Below, one piece after another: positions 44,545 to 55,561 of a stretch of DNA of 64,000 nt. The stretch covers positions 97,184,485-97,248,484 of the forward strand of contig CM043971.1 in assembly GCA_014529385.2 (NCBI GenBank), written 5' to 3'. The notes beneath the pieces were generated by a model, which saw only the letters and a program-made list of their open reading frames with translations, was not told the DNA's origin and ran no database searches. The position numbers and the translations under genes were made by a program. Position 1 is the stretch's first letter; every line of letters begins with the position of its first letter. Source of the stretch: Adiantum capillus-veneris (Eukaryota > Streptophyta > Polypodiopsida > Polypodiales > Pteridaceae).

Positions 44545-44910
44545 TCATTCATGATCAGCAGCAGCAAAAAGTGATATGAGACTCGCAGCATCACAAGTCT
44601 CCTCATCCCTCACACACATTACTTGCTCCACAGACATCTCATCTTGCTCCACCATCATCAACCTAGCATGATACAGTTTAAGACGCAATCCATTTACCCT
44701 TGACTTATGTAGAATCCCATCCAGGTTAGCCAACTGATATGTACCATTCGAAAAACACTCCACTACCTTGAAAGGGTCTTTCCACTTAATTTGAAACTTC
44801 TTTTGGAAGGTTTTGTCTAGCTTACTGTTGTAGCGCAAAACCAAGTCATGTTTTTTGATACCCTTACTTTTGACCTGTTCATTTATTTTTGCCAAAGCCT
44901 TATCTTGCAT
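44545..44910 (-). pseudogene. pol: Gypsy-2 integrase C-terminal region
   Basis: The frame carries LRYNSKLDKTFQKKFQIKWKDPF and GTYQLANLDGILHKSRVNGLRLK, matching the C-terminal fold at the end of Gypsy-1. No chromodomain follows. Upstream (44911-45057) the linker frame is broken by stops. Confidence 0.85.
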
Positions 44911-45057
44911 CTACCCATAATGCTCCAATGCACTCATCCTATCCAGCTGAACCTCTTGTAACTGTAAGAGCCTCTCTTTGAATGCATCACTAGGCTGCCC
45001 AAGCAACTTTTCTAGCATCTTTGTTGCAGGCAACTTTACCTTCACAGGCAATAGTGC

Positions 45058-46109
45058 TTATTTTTCGTACACCAAGTGAAATGGAGTGAACCATGAACCT
45101 GTCTTCACCGAAGTACGGTAAGCCCATAGTGCACTAGGCAATTCCAAATCCCAATTATTTCCTTGGTGCTTTGTCACTTTCGAAAGGATTTGTACCAACT
45201 CACCATTGAATCTTTCATTTAAGCCATTACCCTGCGGATAATAAGCAGTGGTATGCTGATGCCTAATCTTCATCTTGGCGCATAAAAAGTCTAGCAGTTT
45301 AGCTCTAAATCTTGGCCCCTTATCTAAAAGTAGCTCTAGTGGCACCCCAAACTTGAACATATTTCATCATACACAAATTTTGCCACATCCTTTGCAGTGA
45401 TCTTTTTTACAGTTATAGTCTCTGCCCATCTAGAGAGATAGTCCACTGCAGTCAAAATATAGCTTTTGCCCCTACTTGTGATAGGTAACGGGCCTATTGC
45501 ATCAATCCCCCACTTTTCAAACACATCAAATGCCATAATGGTTTTTCGTAGCTCTGGCTTCAACACTCTCTTCCCAAATGCTTGACACCTATTGCAAGAC
45601 CTACACCAATGGTGAACACCCTTGTGCAAACTAGGCCATACATACCCCTCTTGCAAGATCTTATGTAAGGTGATCTTTAGAGCAAAATGGCCGCCACATG
45701 CACCTTCATGATTCGCTTCCAACACTCTATAAAGCTCCTCCCTCCAAGGTACACGTCTCAACACGAGATCAGCCCCTTTCATGTATAAGACATCACCAAT
45801 CAACTTGTACCTATATGCTCTATGCACAAAACCATACTTCTTAGACTTCTGAATGTCCTTTGGAATGATTCCTGTTAGCAGAAACTCCTCTTGTTGAGCC
45901 AAACTTTCCCGGCCATGATAAAGAGGTAAATTGGTCCTCAACACAAATAGCTCCCCAATCATGCTTTGAGATGCTTCATGTGCCTCTCCATTTAGAGCAC
46001 GTTCAATGTGTCTGATGCTCCATGCTTCAAACTTTTTTAACAGGCCTTTAATTTTGAAACACATTTCCTTCAATGAGGTGTTCTTGCTCACCCAGCACTT
46101 GCTTAACAA
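45058..46109 (-). pseudogene. pol: Gypsy-2 integrase core and zinc domain
   Basis: The frame 45336-46109 has the HHCC finger (HEGACGGHFALK, CRSCNRCQAFGK) and the first aspartate (WGIDAIGPLPI). After a one-base frameshift near 45360 the frame 45058-45360 has the second aspartate (LLDKGPRFRAKLL) and the glutamate (GNGLNERFNGE), then WFTPFHLVYEK. All three catalytic residues are therefore present. Confidence 0.9.
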
Positions 46110-47091
46110 CTAACAAGGCATCACCTTTTATGCTCAACCTTCTAGTCCCATGCTTCAAACAAATGTGTAATCCGGCTTCCAATGTAGCATATTCAGCCTC
46201 ATTATTACTATGCGCGTCCAACTTGAACCCTCTCTTGCATACTAGCTTCCCCTCTGGATCGTAAAGTGCTATACCCCCTGAAGCGGCATCATGGCTCTTT
46301 CTGTATGAGCCATCAAAGAACAACACATGTGCATTGCTGATCTGTGGCACTTCTTCAACTACCTTTCTCACCACCTCTTCCTTAACAAGAAGGGGATTCT
46401 CCTTGTACGTCAACAAATCAGCTAGGGTAGCCCTTGTTCTGTCTTCCACTAGAAAAGAGAACTCAAACTCTTGCAGCTCAATTACCCATTTCTTCACCAC
46501 ATTTGACATGTTAGTTCCATTAACTAGCTGTGAAAAAAAGGCATAACTCGTCAAGAAAACAAAAGGCCATGGTAGCAAGTAATGACGAAATCGTTGACAA
46601 GCAAATATTACACTGGCCATCACTAGGTCTACTTCCAAGAACTTTCTCTCTGCTACCAAGTTCACTCGGCTTGCACAATACACTGGCCTCATATAATGGC
46701 TGCCCTTCCCCTTTTTCAATAGCATGGCTCCAATGGCATCATCCCCTACTGATGGATTTACATAAAACATTTGCTCCCAATCAGGAGCCTGCATGGCTGA
46801 CAACCCCCCTAGCACCTCTTGAAACACTTCTTTACACTTGTCATCCCATTGCAATGGATCATGCTTTGCCACTTGTTGTAATGGATAAAGGAGCTGTGAA
46901 GACAATGGAATAAACCGCACCATGTACTTCACTTTTTGTATAAACTTCGCCAATTGCTTTGTACTCGTAGGTGATGGAAGAAGAATAATAGACTTAACCT
47001 TGTCCGGATCAGCCTCAATGCCATTTTTTGACACCATGTGGCCCAATAACTTCACCCTTGGCTGTGCTAGATGACATTTCTTTGGATTTAG
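46048..47091 (-). pseudogene. pol: Gypsy-2 RT end, RNase H and second RNase H-like domain
   Basis: Starts LNPKKCHLAQPRVKLLGHMVS directly after a TAA (47092-47094). It goes on through the RT connection (SSQLLYPLQQV, LQWDDKCKEVFQEVL), which Gypsy-1 has lost. RNase H follows (FYVNPSVGDDAIGAMLL, RPVYCASRVN), then the second RNase H-like domain (LFFDGSYRKSHDAASGGIALY, NNEAEYATLEAGL). This stretch is the most complete version of the Tat-type architecture in the window. Confidence 0.9.
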
Positions 47092-47463
47092 TTATCCTCC
47101 ACATTCATCATATTGAGCCAATACCATCTGCAGTTTCTCATGATGTTCAGCCCTACTGTTGTAGACACAGGAGTCGTCCATAAAAGCTTTAACACAACTA
47201 CCAATGAATGGTTCCAATACCCAATTTTCTCTCTCTTGATAGAAAGATGGTCCATTTGACAACCCAAATGGCAATACTGTGTAGCAATAGCAACCCCATG
47301 GCGTAATAAAAGTTGTCTTTGTGCGGTCTTTAAGAGCAATCTTCAATTGAAAATAGCCTGAAAAACCATCACACACACTATACCTCTCATAACCTGCCAC
47401 CCACTGAATCCAAGATCTGATCAATGAATGGAAGAGATTATGGGTTCTTCTTAGTGGTGGCAT
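47092..47463 (-). pseudogene. pol: Gypsy-2 RT palm with FMDD box
   Basis: The frame has CDGFSGYFQLKIALKDRTKTTFITPWG, VLPFGLSNGPSFYQ and FMDDSCVYN, ending at TAA before LNPKK. Both catalytic aspartates are kept. The preceding part lies in another frame (47438-48148). Confidence 0.9.
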
Positions 47464-48148
47464 TTAAGGGTTTAAAATCTACACAAATCCTCCACTTCCC
47501 ATCCTTCTTTGTACTGACTACTACTAGACTCACCCATTCAATGGTTTCCACTGGGACTATGAACCCTGCCTTCAATAACTTGTCCACCTCTTCCCGCAAG
47601 GCTTCCATTTGCTCTTGACCCATCCTTCTTAGCCTTTGTCGCACTGGCTTAGCACCTTCTTTCATATCTATATGCATCTCTTCGCCCTTGAACCCTCTGA
47701 TCTCTTCATACGAGGTAATGAACAAATCAGGAAAACTAGCGAGCATGTGCAAATATATCTCCTTCTCCATAGTTGAAAGGTCTCCACTGATCATTTGTGT
47801 CATCGATTCCTGCTTCTTTGACAATTCAACCTTGGTTTGCATCAGGCCTTCAATCACTTCATAAGGCCCTTCACTTTGATCTTCAACCTCATTTGCAAAT
47901 GCAACTAAACCAGACTCCTGGATTTCTTTATCCATCAAAAGAAATGCAACATCAACATCCTCATCACTGCTGGTAGTGCTATCACTGTCCTCATCAGTCA
48001 TCGTGGAATAGTCTTCATCACTAGACTCATCTTCATCTTGACAAAGCTCCTCCAATCGTTTCCTTGTGTCCATATTATATAGCTTCTTGGCACCTGTCTG
48101 TCCATAGAGGCTAATAGTACCACGTCGCCAATCATGAACAAATCCCAC
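47438..48148 (-). pseudogene. pol: Gypsy-2 acidic linker and RT N-terminal part
   Basis: An Asp/Ser-rich linker (DESSDEDYSTMTDEDSDSTTSSDEDVD) precedes FPDLFITSYEEIRGF, the MKEGAKPVRQRLRR block, LLKAGFIVPVETIEWVSLVVV and KKDGKWRICVDFKPLNATTK. The same linker type precedes RT in Gypsy-1, which links the two families. Confidence 0.88.
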
Positions 48149-48159
48149 TGCACGTAACC

Positions 48160-48551
48160 ATGGTCTTACCCAGTATAATAGGATATTCTCCCAACCCTGT
48201 TGGCATCACATGAAAATCAACCATTGCCTTTGCATCATATGCTTCCACTTCTAAGCTCTTTACAACACGCAAACATTTTACTTTCTGATGGTTTGCAAAT
48301 CTGATCCGAAAGCCTCACACCCTAGTCACTGTAAGACCCATCTTCTCAACGCATGAGTGTGTTATGACACATATTTGGGCTCCACCATCCACATAACCTT
48401 GTCCCATATTTTTTCTTTTATGCCACACATCTACTATTGGGCAAATGTCTGGTAGCTCATCCATTGCCAACACCTTCACTGAACCTCTCTCTAGCTCTTT
48501 CTCCATTGGGTTAAACATCCTCTTCCATTGTCTCTTTAGCTTAGGCACCAT
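48160..48551 (-). pseudogene. Gypsy-2 protease
   Basis: The active-site segment is GYVDGGAQICVI (near 48370-48400). After a stop, the C-terminal strand YPIILGKT is read near 48170-48190. The DGGA form is shared with Gypsy-1. An aspartic protease would cleave the polyprotein. Confidence 0.82.
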
Positions 48552-48560
48552 CTCTATAAG

Positions 48561-49055
48561 CTACCCAAAAGTAACATCTGCCTTCTTGCTTGTCAGATCC
48601 TCCTTCAAGTCATAGCTTAATTGCCCATCCCCTAGTGGAAAATCTGAAACATGAAACTTGCGACGAGCCCTCCTTTTCCTCTTGGCCTTCACATCCTCGC
48701 CTTCATGACTCTTTCCCTTCTTCTTACTAGGACCTGGGGCACTTCTTCCTTCCTTTTCCTTTGTGGTCCTCTTCCCAATAGGCATCACTAATGTATCCTC
48801 TAGCTTTGATGCCTTCTCCAAGGTGACTATACTTAGCACTTTTGTCTTTCCCTTTTCCTCCTAGGTTAATCCATTGGTTCCTTCATCTCCCTTAATTTCG
48901 ATGCCATAATCATTTGACCTAGTTAGCACCTGTCTTGGCAATGGATACATGTCTCCCCCCATCCTTGGTGGCTTATCACATTGCGGGCTGATGTGGCCCA
49001 ACTCTCCACAATTATAACATGTGGGTGTCTGCCTCCAGAACCTACCATTGCTTTG
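48561..49055 (-). pseudogene. gag: Gypsy-2 gag zinc knuckle and basic linker
   Basis: The CCHC knuckle CYNCGELGHISPQC is read near 48980-49020, followed by a Lys/Arg-rich linker (KAKRKRRARRKFHVSDFPLG). A stop at about 48558 and frame changes separate it from gag proper and from the protease. Confidence 0.78.
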
Positions 49056-49881
49056 TCAAGCACCATTCCTAGGTCTTTCTTCACCTCCTGGCTGATTTGC
49101 AAACCTCCCTCGACCTCGATTATTTCCCAATTGACCAAGCATGTTTAGGTTGAGATTCTTCATTAAATCTACCACTTGCCTCCTGTCTTGCCTTAGCCCA
49201 TCATCTTGCACTGTTGTAGTGACCACTGTTGGCATAACCTGAGGAGTAACAGGAACCACTGGTTCATGATGAACCCCTGGCATGCGACCTTGTAAAGAGT
49301 CCATAGGCTGAAACTCAGGCCTCATAGGCAAAGAATCTACTCCTAGCTGGCTCATTTTTCTCAGCTTCCACTCTTTGTTCCTTGCTACCTCTAGTGCATC
49401 TTCATATGTCCTAGGATTCTTTAGCTCCACTCTCCAACGTATATTCTCCCAAAGACCAGCCAAGAACCTGTGCTTCTTCATCATGTCAAGCGGGGGTACT
49501 TGTGGGGCTAAGGCCTTGCACATCCGCTCCCATGCCAATGAAAACTTACCTATGTACACATCTACTGGCTCACCTTCCTTTTGCAGTAAATCCTGTACTT
49601 CTTGCCACACTTTGTCAGGATCTTCTGTCTTCACAAAATCCACTTCCAATCCATGCCTTAGATTGTCCCACCTCAATCTTACAGGTGGATCCGCCACATG
49701 TAACTCCTCTTCAAATGCTTTGGACCAAACTCGTGCATCACTCTTCAAACAAATTTGGAGAAGATGACATCTGTGTCGGGTCATGAATCTAGTTGCTTAT
49801 GCAGGCAACCTCCATCTTTTTCAAAATGTCTTCTACATCTTCATCACTTCTTCCATGAAACTCCGGATAAGAGAAAGCCAT
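49056..49881 (-). pseudogene. gag: Gypsy-2 gag capsid region
   Basis: ATG 49879-49881 opens MAFSYPEFHGRSDEDVEDIL, soon stopped by TAG after VACISN. One base later in frame the frame 49056-49784 continues with ARVWSKAFEEELH, LRWDNLRHGLEVDF, EGEPVDVYIGKFSLAWERM and HRFLAGLWENIRWRV, a Retrotrans_gag-type capsid. It matches Gypsy-1 gag in layout. Confidence 0.85.
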
Positions 49882-50942
49882 GGCCACCCAAGCTACGATG
49901 CTTTGAGAACCCCTTCAAACACACTTACAAGAACCCAAACTTTTTATTGACCCCAATCCCTAGAAACTTCAATGGAGTTCCACTTTAGATAAGGACAAAC
50001 ACATGCACATCAAATGAGTTTTCATAGTTAATCATCGGGATTACAACAGGCAAAGGACATTCCAGGATCTCTCTTAATCTTCTTGGCCCGAACATAAAGA
50101 CTTTGCGCTACTGGAAAAAAATCTTCTTGGACACATGAACATTTATCTGGATTCTTTGAGTTAAATGAAAAGGAGTGAATTGAGGGCCATTTTGATCATC
50201 CATTAAAGTCAACCATACAGCTCCCAAGAAGGCACACCTGTCTTATTCTCTGATTTTGCCAGAATTTCAGCAACATAACAGCATAAATGGCTCAAAAGAC
50301 CAAAAAACCAGCTATCACAACATGGAAAAATTTGTACAGAGTTTCTCCATAAGTAGAGCAGTAAGAACCCAAAATATAGACTATATATGTATGCATAAAC
50401 TGCCAACAATAGAACCCGAGCATCAAGTAGGAATCACTAGTACATAGCCTATGGGGAGGTCACAAAAAGGGTGCTCCAGCTACCTGTATCACCGAAAGGA
50501 TCTCCACATTTGAGAATCCCCCAGCTCAATAAAACCTCACGCTATCGACCCTCTCACAAAGGCTAATGCAAATCGTGTATAGTCAAGTCTCAGAAATGAC
50601 TATCTTCCAGACCAAGTCTCAAAAATGGCTGGGAGTGCCAAATAAAACCAAGTATGGCTCCACAAAGGCGTACAATGGCAGTTTCCACAAGTAACATAGA
50701 ATACCAACAGACAATGCGCTCAAATAGGCGCCAAATGATGCATACCCACAACAACTACAAGTGACACCACTGCTAGTATATCACTGTACTCCAGCTACCT
50801 ATACTTGTATGAATCACCTGTACCTGTACATGTCTCTATAACCTCTAATCTGTAGTCTGCAACCTGTAATCCCGAATCTTGAAGCTTGAAGCTCGAAGCA
50901 GAAGGTACTCGAAGAAGATCCTCCGTGGAGGCGCCAAAAGAA
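49882..50942 (-). other. Gypsy-2 untranslated leader and primer site
   Basis: No coding frame is convincing in this kilobase between the 5' LTR and gag. Next to the LTR the minus strand reads TTTTGGCGCCTCCACGGAGG, a gypsy-type primer site beginning TGGCGCC (about 50916-50938). Confidence 0.6.
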
Positions 50943-52088
50943 TGTGAGCGGGATGGAAACACACAGAATGCCTCTATAACAACCCGACACACACTCTTGG
51001 GAAGATACACACACACACACTATGGGGCACCACTCGGCTTACACAACCCACTTGGCCGAGACAGGGAACACACCTATGGAGTGAGAGGAGAGAGACTACC
51101 CATTTACCCACTCCACAGAGAGAGAGAGAAACACACACACACACACCCAAAAAACTTAGCTCAAAAGAGGATAATTTCTGATATTTAGATACAATTGATC
51201 TTGGGCCAGCACCAATGGGGCAAATAGCTCACACAATATGGGTAAAATATGCCAGATACAATCACAAATTGGAGCAGAAGCTTTGCTCGTAGGAGAAACT
51301 TACACAGCCAAAACAGCAGAAAAATAGTGAGTAATTTGGCAAAAAGGACAGTGCCATCGCATCTGAAACGGTCCAAAACCCCAATCTACAATGTCAAAGT
51401 GCTCAAATCCGACCTCGGATAAGCAGTTTACGGCCAAAACAGGCTCCAAAAATCCCAAAAACACAATTGCGGCTGTTCCTCCTCTCTTCTCCACGTTTTT
51501 TCTGGTCTTCTCTCTATTTTTTCAGTTCCCACACTTAGCTTTTTTACTTGGACACCCTTGGCCTTTTAGATGACCGCAAACGGACCCCGAACAGGCCAAA
51601 AACTGACCTCGCGGTGCATAGTTGTCACCCTGCTGCATCCATCCACACACCTGGCACTCAACTTTTTTCAATAATGCATCCCGCCACCACGTGAAGTGGC
51701 CCCAAAATATGGTCCGCATGATGACCTTTCTGCATAATTATCACAAGAAAACACCCACGTTGTGTCTGTACTTATCCACATGCAACTATTGACCCCATTC
51801 GACCTCCTGACACCACTAGATGCCATCTGACGCACCTGCTTACCTCATGTCATCAGCCCGCGGATAGCTTCCTCAAGAAGTTTTACGCGCTACCAACTTT
51901 TCATTTTTATAGAAAAAACACACTGGTACTGGTGATAGTGAAAATCGATGCACTATGTACACCCTGTCCTACCTGTACACATGTGGGCCCCACGTAACCA
52001 CCTGGCTCTGGAAAATGGGCAATTCTTTATTTGATGCACCATGCATGGCTATGTACATATGCGCAATCACTTGCTCCAAAAAACTCCT
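50943..52088 (-). repeat. Gypsy-2 5' LTR
   Basis: Matches 43547-44516 except for about 200 additional bases at 51281-51480 and a truncated outer end (CTCC directly against LINE-A sequence instead of CTCCTAACA). Confidence 0.9.
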
Positions 52089-52290
52089 TGGGAGAAATCT
52101 GGTGGGTCACACTTCATACATTATACCACCCATATTGCCCCCAAATACAAAACCATGTTCTTTGCTAAAACATGACATTGTACTCACACTTACATGCTTG
52201 AATGTATCCCCTTGTCGACGATACGCACTACTGCAGACATTCGGCTTATGTCTCATTTCCTTCGATGCGAGATAGGGCATTGGGCTATCA
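52089..52290 (+). mobile_element. LINE-A, 3' part after Gypsy-2
   Basis: WEKSGGSHFIHYTTHIAPKYK and LECIPLSTIRTTADIRLMSHFLRCEIGHW match the LINE-B ORF2 C-terminal region at 55678-55875 almost residue for residue. The terminal zinc knuckle found in LINE-B is missing, because LINE-B sequence begins here. Confidence 0.85.
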
Positions 52291-52757
52291 CGCAATCCGT
52301 TGTCCAAGCAAAGAATGTAGAGAATGTGGACACTCAAGAATTGCAAGAACGACAAAAACGCTCAAAGAACATTGTCATTCGTGGAATCAAGGAGGAAATC
52401 ATGGAAACACCCCAATCTCTTGTGGTTGCTATTGAAGAGTTTTTTGCTACACACTTTGCCATGTCAGGAATCATGGCTTATGGTGCACATCGAGCTGGAA
52501 AACAAGGAGTCCCTCACTCAGGAGAAAGACCTATTGTATGTACCATGGTTGATGAGGTAAATAGAAAGATCATCCTTGACAATAGTTGGACCTATCTCAA
52601 AGGAACGGGTTGTAATGTATATGAGGATCGCACTCTTATGCAACAAAATGTACGTCACAAAGCATATGAGAAAGAAGCAAGAAGGTTAATGTGTCATCTC
52701 AAGAAGAAAATCCACTTGAGGAGGATGCAAGTCCACTCAACAAATAGGGACACATGA
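52194..52757 (+). CDS. Chimeric frame: LINE-A ORF2 end fused to LINE-B ORF1
   Basis: A single open frame of 187 codons starts in the LINE-A ORF2 C-terminal region (MLECIPLSTIRTTADIR). It crosses the element junction near 52283-52300 and continues as LINE-B ORF1: VVQAKNVENVDTQELQERQKRSKNIVIRGI, then AHRAGKQ, a GERPIVCTMVD strand, and a basic C-terminus ending at TGA 52755-52757. The second part is the RRM-like RNA-binding block of an L1-type ORF1. Whether it is expressed cannot be seen; the open frame may be chance. Confidence 0.6.
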   Translation: MLECIPLSTIRTTADIRLMSHFLRCEIGHWAITQSVVQAKNVENVDTQELQERQKRSKNIVIRGIKEEIMETPQSLVVAIEEFFATHFAMSGIMAYGAHRAGKQGVPHSGERPIVCTMVDEVNRKIILDNSWTYLKGTGCNVYEDRTLMQQNVRHKAYEKEARRLMCHLKKKIHLRRMQVHSTNRDT

Positions 52758-52769
52758 TCTATGAGACCA

Positions 52770-54532
52770 ACTCACGCTTGCGAATAACCTTTTAGAAATG
52801 TAACCGGTATCCATGGAATGCGGGAATTGGCATTGATGAGCTTACCAATGACTCTGATGTGATACTTCTTGTTGAAACATGGGAGCATGATGCACAACAA
52901 ATTCTTGGATTTGACAAATACTATTGTGCATTCTTTGATGTGGGCCAAAAATGAAAAGCAACGAAGAAGCCAAGGAGGCATAGCATGTATGACAAAAAGT
53001 GTTTGAAAGATGTTTCCATTTTCAAAGAATATAAGTATAAATGCTACTTATGGCTGAAAATAAGCCCACCAAATGGTCAAGTAATGTTTGTGGTTGGCTG
53101 CTACATTCCTCACTATGACTCCAACTTTTATGCTCGCTTGGATATGGATAGAGATCAGCCCTTTGTTGAACTAGAGGAAGAAATTGCTCATTACAAGGAT
53201 CAAGGTGAAGTCATTGTTTTTGGAGACATGAATGCTCGCACAAATATGTTACAACACAACACACAACAAGTCGAAATGCCGCATGTCTCAAGAAGAATGG
53301 ATGACTCATACATGTATAATCAAAGTTCTAATGATGCAAAAGAACTAGATCACTATGGAAATTCACTTCTACATCTGTGCAATAGTACCCGAATGCTCAT
53401 TGCAAATGGTGTATCTCTATGGCAAGGCACCAATGACTTTACATATAGAAAGCACAATGGTGATAGCATGATTGACTATATGTTGTTCTTGGAAGCCACT
53501 CTAGAATGCATACGAAGATTTACAATTGGTAATTGGAGTCTGGAAGAGGATCATATGATGTTATGTATTGACCTCAAGTGTGGTAAACGGCCCGAGCATG
53601 TAGCCTCCAATCATGATGTGAATCATTTCTACCTACGTATAGATTTCAAACAAGTACTTATATATGTTGATATGGTGGACCAAATGTTAAGCATGATAGA
53701 GCATCAAGAGACACCAACATTAGAATGCAAGTGGAAAGTTTTTAAAGAAGTAATTTTCTCTTGTGCGAAGGAATTTGTTTTGGTGGAACACATGTCTTGC
53801 AAAAGGTCTAACAAGGGTAGCACCAAGAAGAAATGGTTTGACATGGAATGTAGTCAAGCCCGAAAACACTTGCTAAGATTGGATGCAAAACACTTGGAAT
53901 GTTCACACACATACAAAACACTTGTTCAAAAGAAGAGGAGAAGGTGGGAAGTGAGAAAACAACTTATTTTAGCGCAAGAAAAAGCACATGCATGTGGCAA
54001 GTTTTGGCAAAATCTAAAAGGCAAGCGCGTTGAGAGCTTTGGTGACTTGACTCTTGAGTATATGTATATACATTGCAAGAACCTCTATGAGCAACCCAAT
54101 GTTGATAAGATGGAGTGTTGTAGCTCCCTTCCATTTATGTCTCCCTTCTTTACCATTGAAGATGTATGCCGCGTGCTTGAGAAACTTGCTACTCGCAAGG
54201 CAGGGGACCTTCAAGGTGTCAAGGCTGAAATGATTAAATGGACAAGCAAGAAAACACAATATTGGATATGTGATATGGTTAACCTTGCACTTCAGCATGG
54301 CATGCCTCATGATTGGAGTGAAAATTGGATCAAACCTTTGCACAAAGGAGGACATGTAAACAATGTAAACAACTATCGCACTATAATGGTTGGTTCTTTA
54401 ATGGAAAAGTTATTTGAATGTATCATGGAGATGAAGATAAGTGAACGGGCTGAAAAGAATGACAAACGTGTGCTTGGCCAAGCAGGTTTTCGAAAGCATC
54501 ATAGCACTATTGATCACCTTGTCACTCTTTGA
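52770..54532 (+). pseudogene. LINE-B ORF2, endonuclease and RT start
   Basis: The long open part (52985-54532, 515 codons) has VVGCYIPHYDSNFYARLD, VIVFGDMNARTNML (the endonuclease GDxN motif), NGVSLWQGTNDFTY, DSMIDYML and an EEDHMMLCIDL with the catalytic His. The RT begins with LATRKAGDLQGVKAEMIKW, NWIKPLHKGG, NNYRTIMVGSLMEKL and GQAGFRKHHSTIDHL. It stops at TGA 54530-54532, where CGA would give Arg as in LINE-A (LRVLME). The N-terminal strand of the endonuclease (52770-52984) is in another frame. Confidence 0.87.
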
Positions 54533-55482
54533 GTTCTTATGGAAGCGTCTTGATTGAAAGGAAAAAAGTTGTATTGTTGCTTTGTGGATTTCAAACAAGC
54601 TTTTGACATGGTACCATGAGGAAATCTTTGGAGATATATGCAAAGCCTTCAAGTGCCGAGAGAATTTATGCATGCAGTCTTTCGCATCTACCAAAAAGTG
54701 ATATGTCGATTACATTTGGGAGATGGAATTTTAGAATTTTTTGCAAGCACCATTGGTGTCAAACAAGGATGCCCACTTTCCCCAACCCTCTTTGGGCTAC
54801 TCATTGATGAATTGGAATGCATGGTTCTTGATTTAATGCAGTAAGCATAGAAGAGGTTAAGACCGGAAATGCGGTGATCGTGATTTTGCTTTATGCCAAT
54901 GATGTAGTGCTCTTGGCACATACCTTAGAAGATGCACAAAAGCTTATGAGTGTCTTGGAACGCTTTTGCCTACATAGCGGGCTGATCATGAATGGATCCA
55001 AAACCAAGGTTATGCTTGTAAAGACCCTCAATGACAAAAATCCATGCATTGTATACAACAATGATCAACTTGAAGTGGTAGATCACTTCAAGTACCTTCG
55101 ACTTGAGGTTCCATCCAATCATAAATGGGAGGATTGTGCAATGCGTCGCTTGGAAGCCGTAAAGAGGGCTTATTATGCATTTGAGAACATGTGCAATGGT
55201 GGAGAGATCAAGTGTTGGGCTCTCAAAAAGTGCCTCTTTGACACATTGGTGACACCGTTGCTTCTTTATGGAGTGGAGGTGTGGGGTGGAAGCATCAGGA
55301 AGTCTACTTGGAAAGAGTTTGAGAATGTTCAAAAGCGTCTTCTCACCAACTTTCTCCAAGTCAAGACACAAACACCCTACATGCTCTTGCTTCTTGATTC
55401 TGGATCACTTCTCATTGAGGTTTTGGGAATGCAAAGGGTGGTGGAGTACGTGCTTACGACACAACGTAGCCCTTTGCATTGA
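54533..55482 (+). pseudogene. LINE-B ORF2, reverse transcriptase core
   Basis: After two more TGA codons (in AS*LKGKK and VP*GNLW, both explained by CGA) come FKQAFDMVP, GVKQGCPLSPTLFGLLIDE and, in another frame, the box ILLYANDVVLLAHT. Then HSGLIMNGSKTKVML, YLRLEVPSNHKW and a thumb region follow. The canonical box is YADD; here the first aspartate is asparagine. The RT should be inactive. Confidence 0.85.
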
Positions 55483-55561
55483 CTTCCTAGAATCGCATAT
55501 GCAGCAAGTCAAAAGGTCCAAAAGACATGCAAGAGCAAAATACTAAGTTCGGGGTGGATGC

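Larger units (their letters stand above)
43547..52088 (-). mobile_element. Gypsy-2: Ty3/gypsy LTR retrotransposon, Tat-like, nested in LINE-A
   Basis: Direct LTRs (43547-44516; 50943-52088) start TGTGAG. The left ends CTCCTAACA; the right is cut short. They flank a minus-strand gag, protease, RT, RNase H, second RNase H-like domain and integrase. It interrupts LINE-A: the host sequence runs CCAATGTATTACGG|...|TTGGGAGAAATC, and LINE-B carries the uninterrupted form CAATGTATCACGGATTGGG. The expected target duplication and last bases of the right LTR are missing. Many stops and frameshifts are present, and the right LTR carries about 200 bases absent from the left. Confidence 0.93.
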
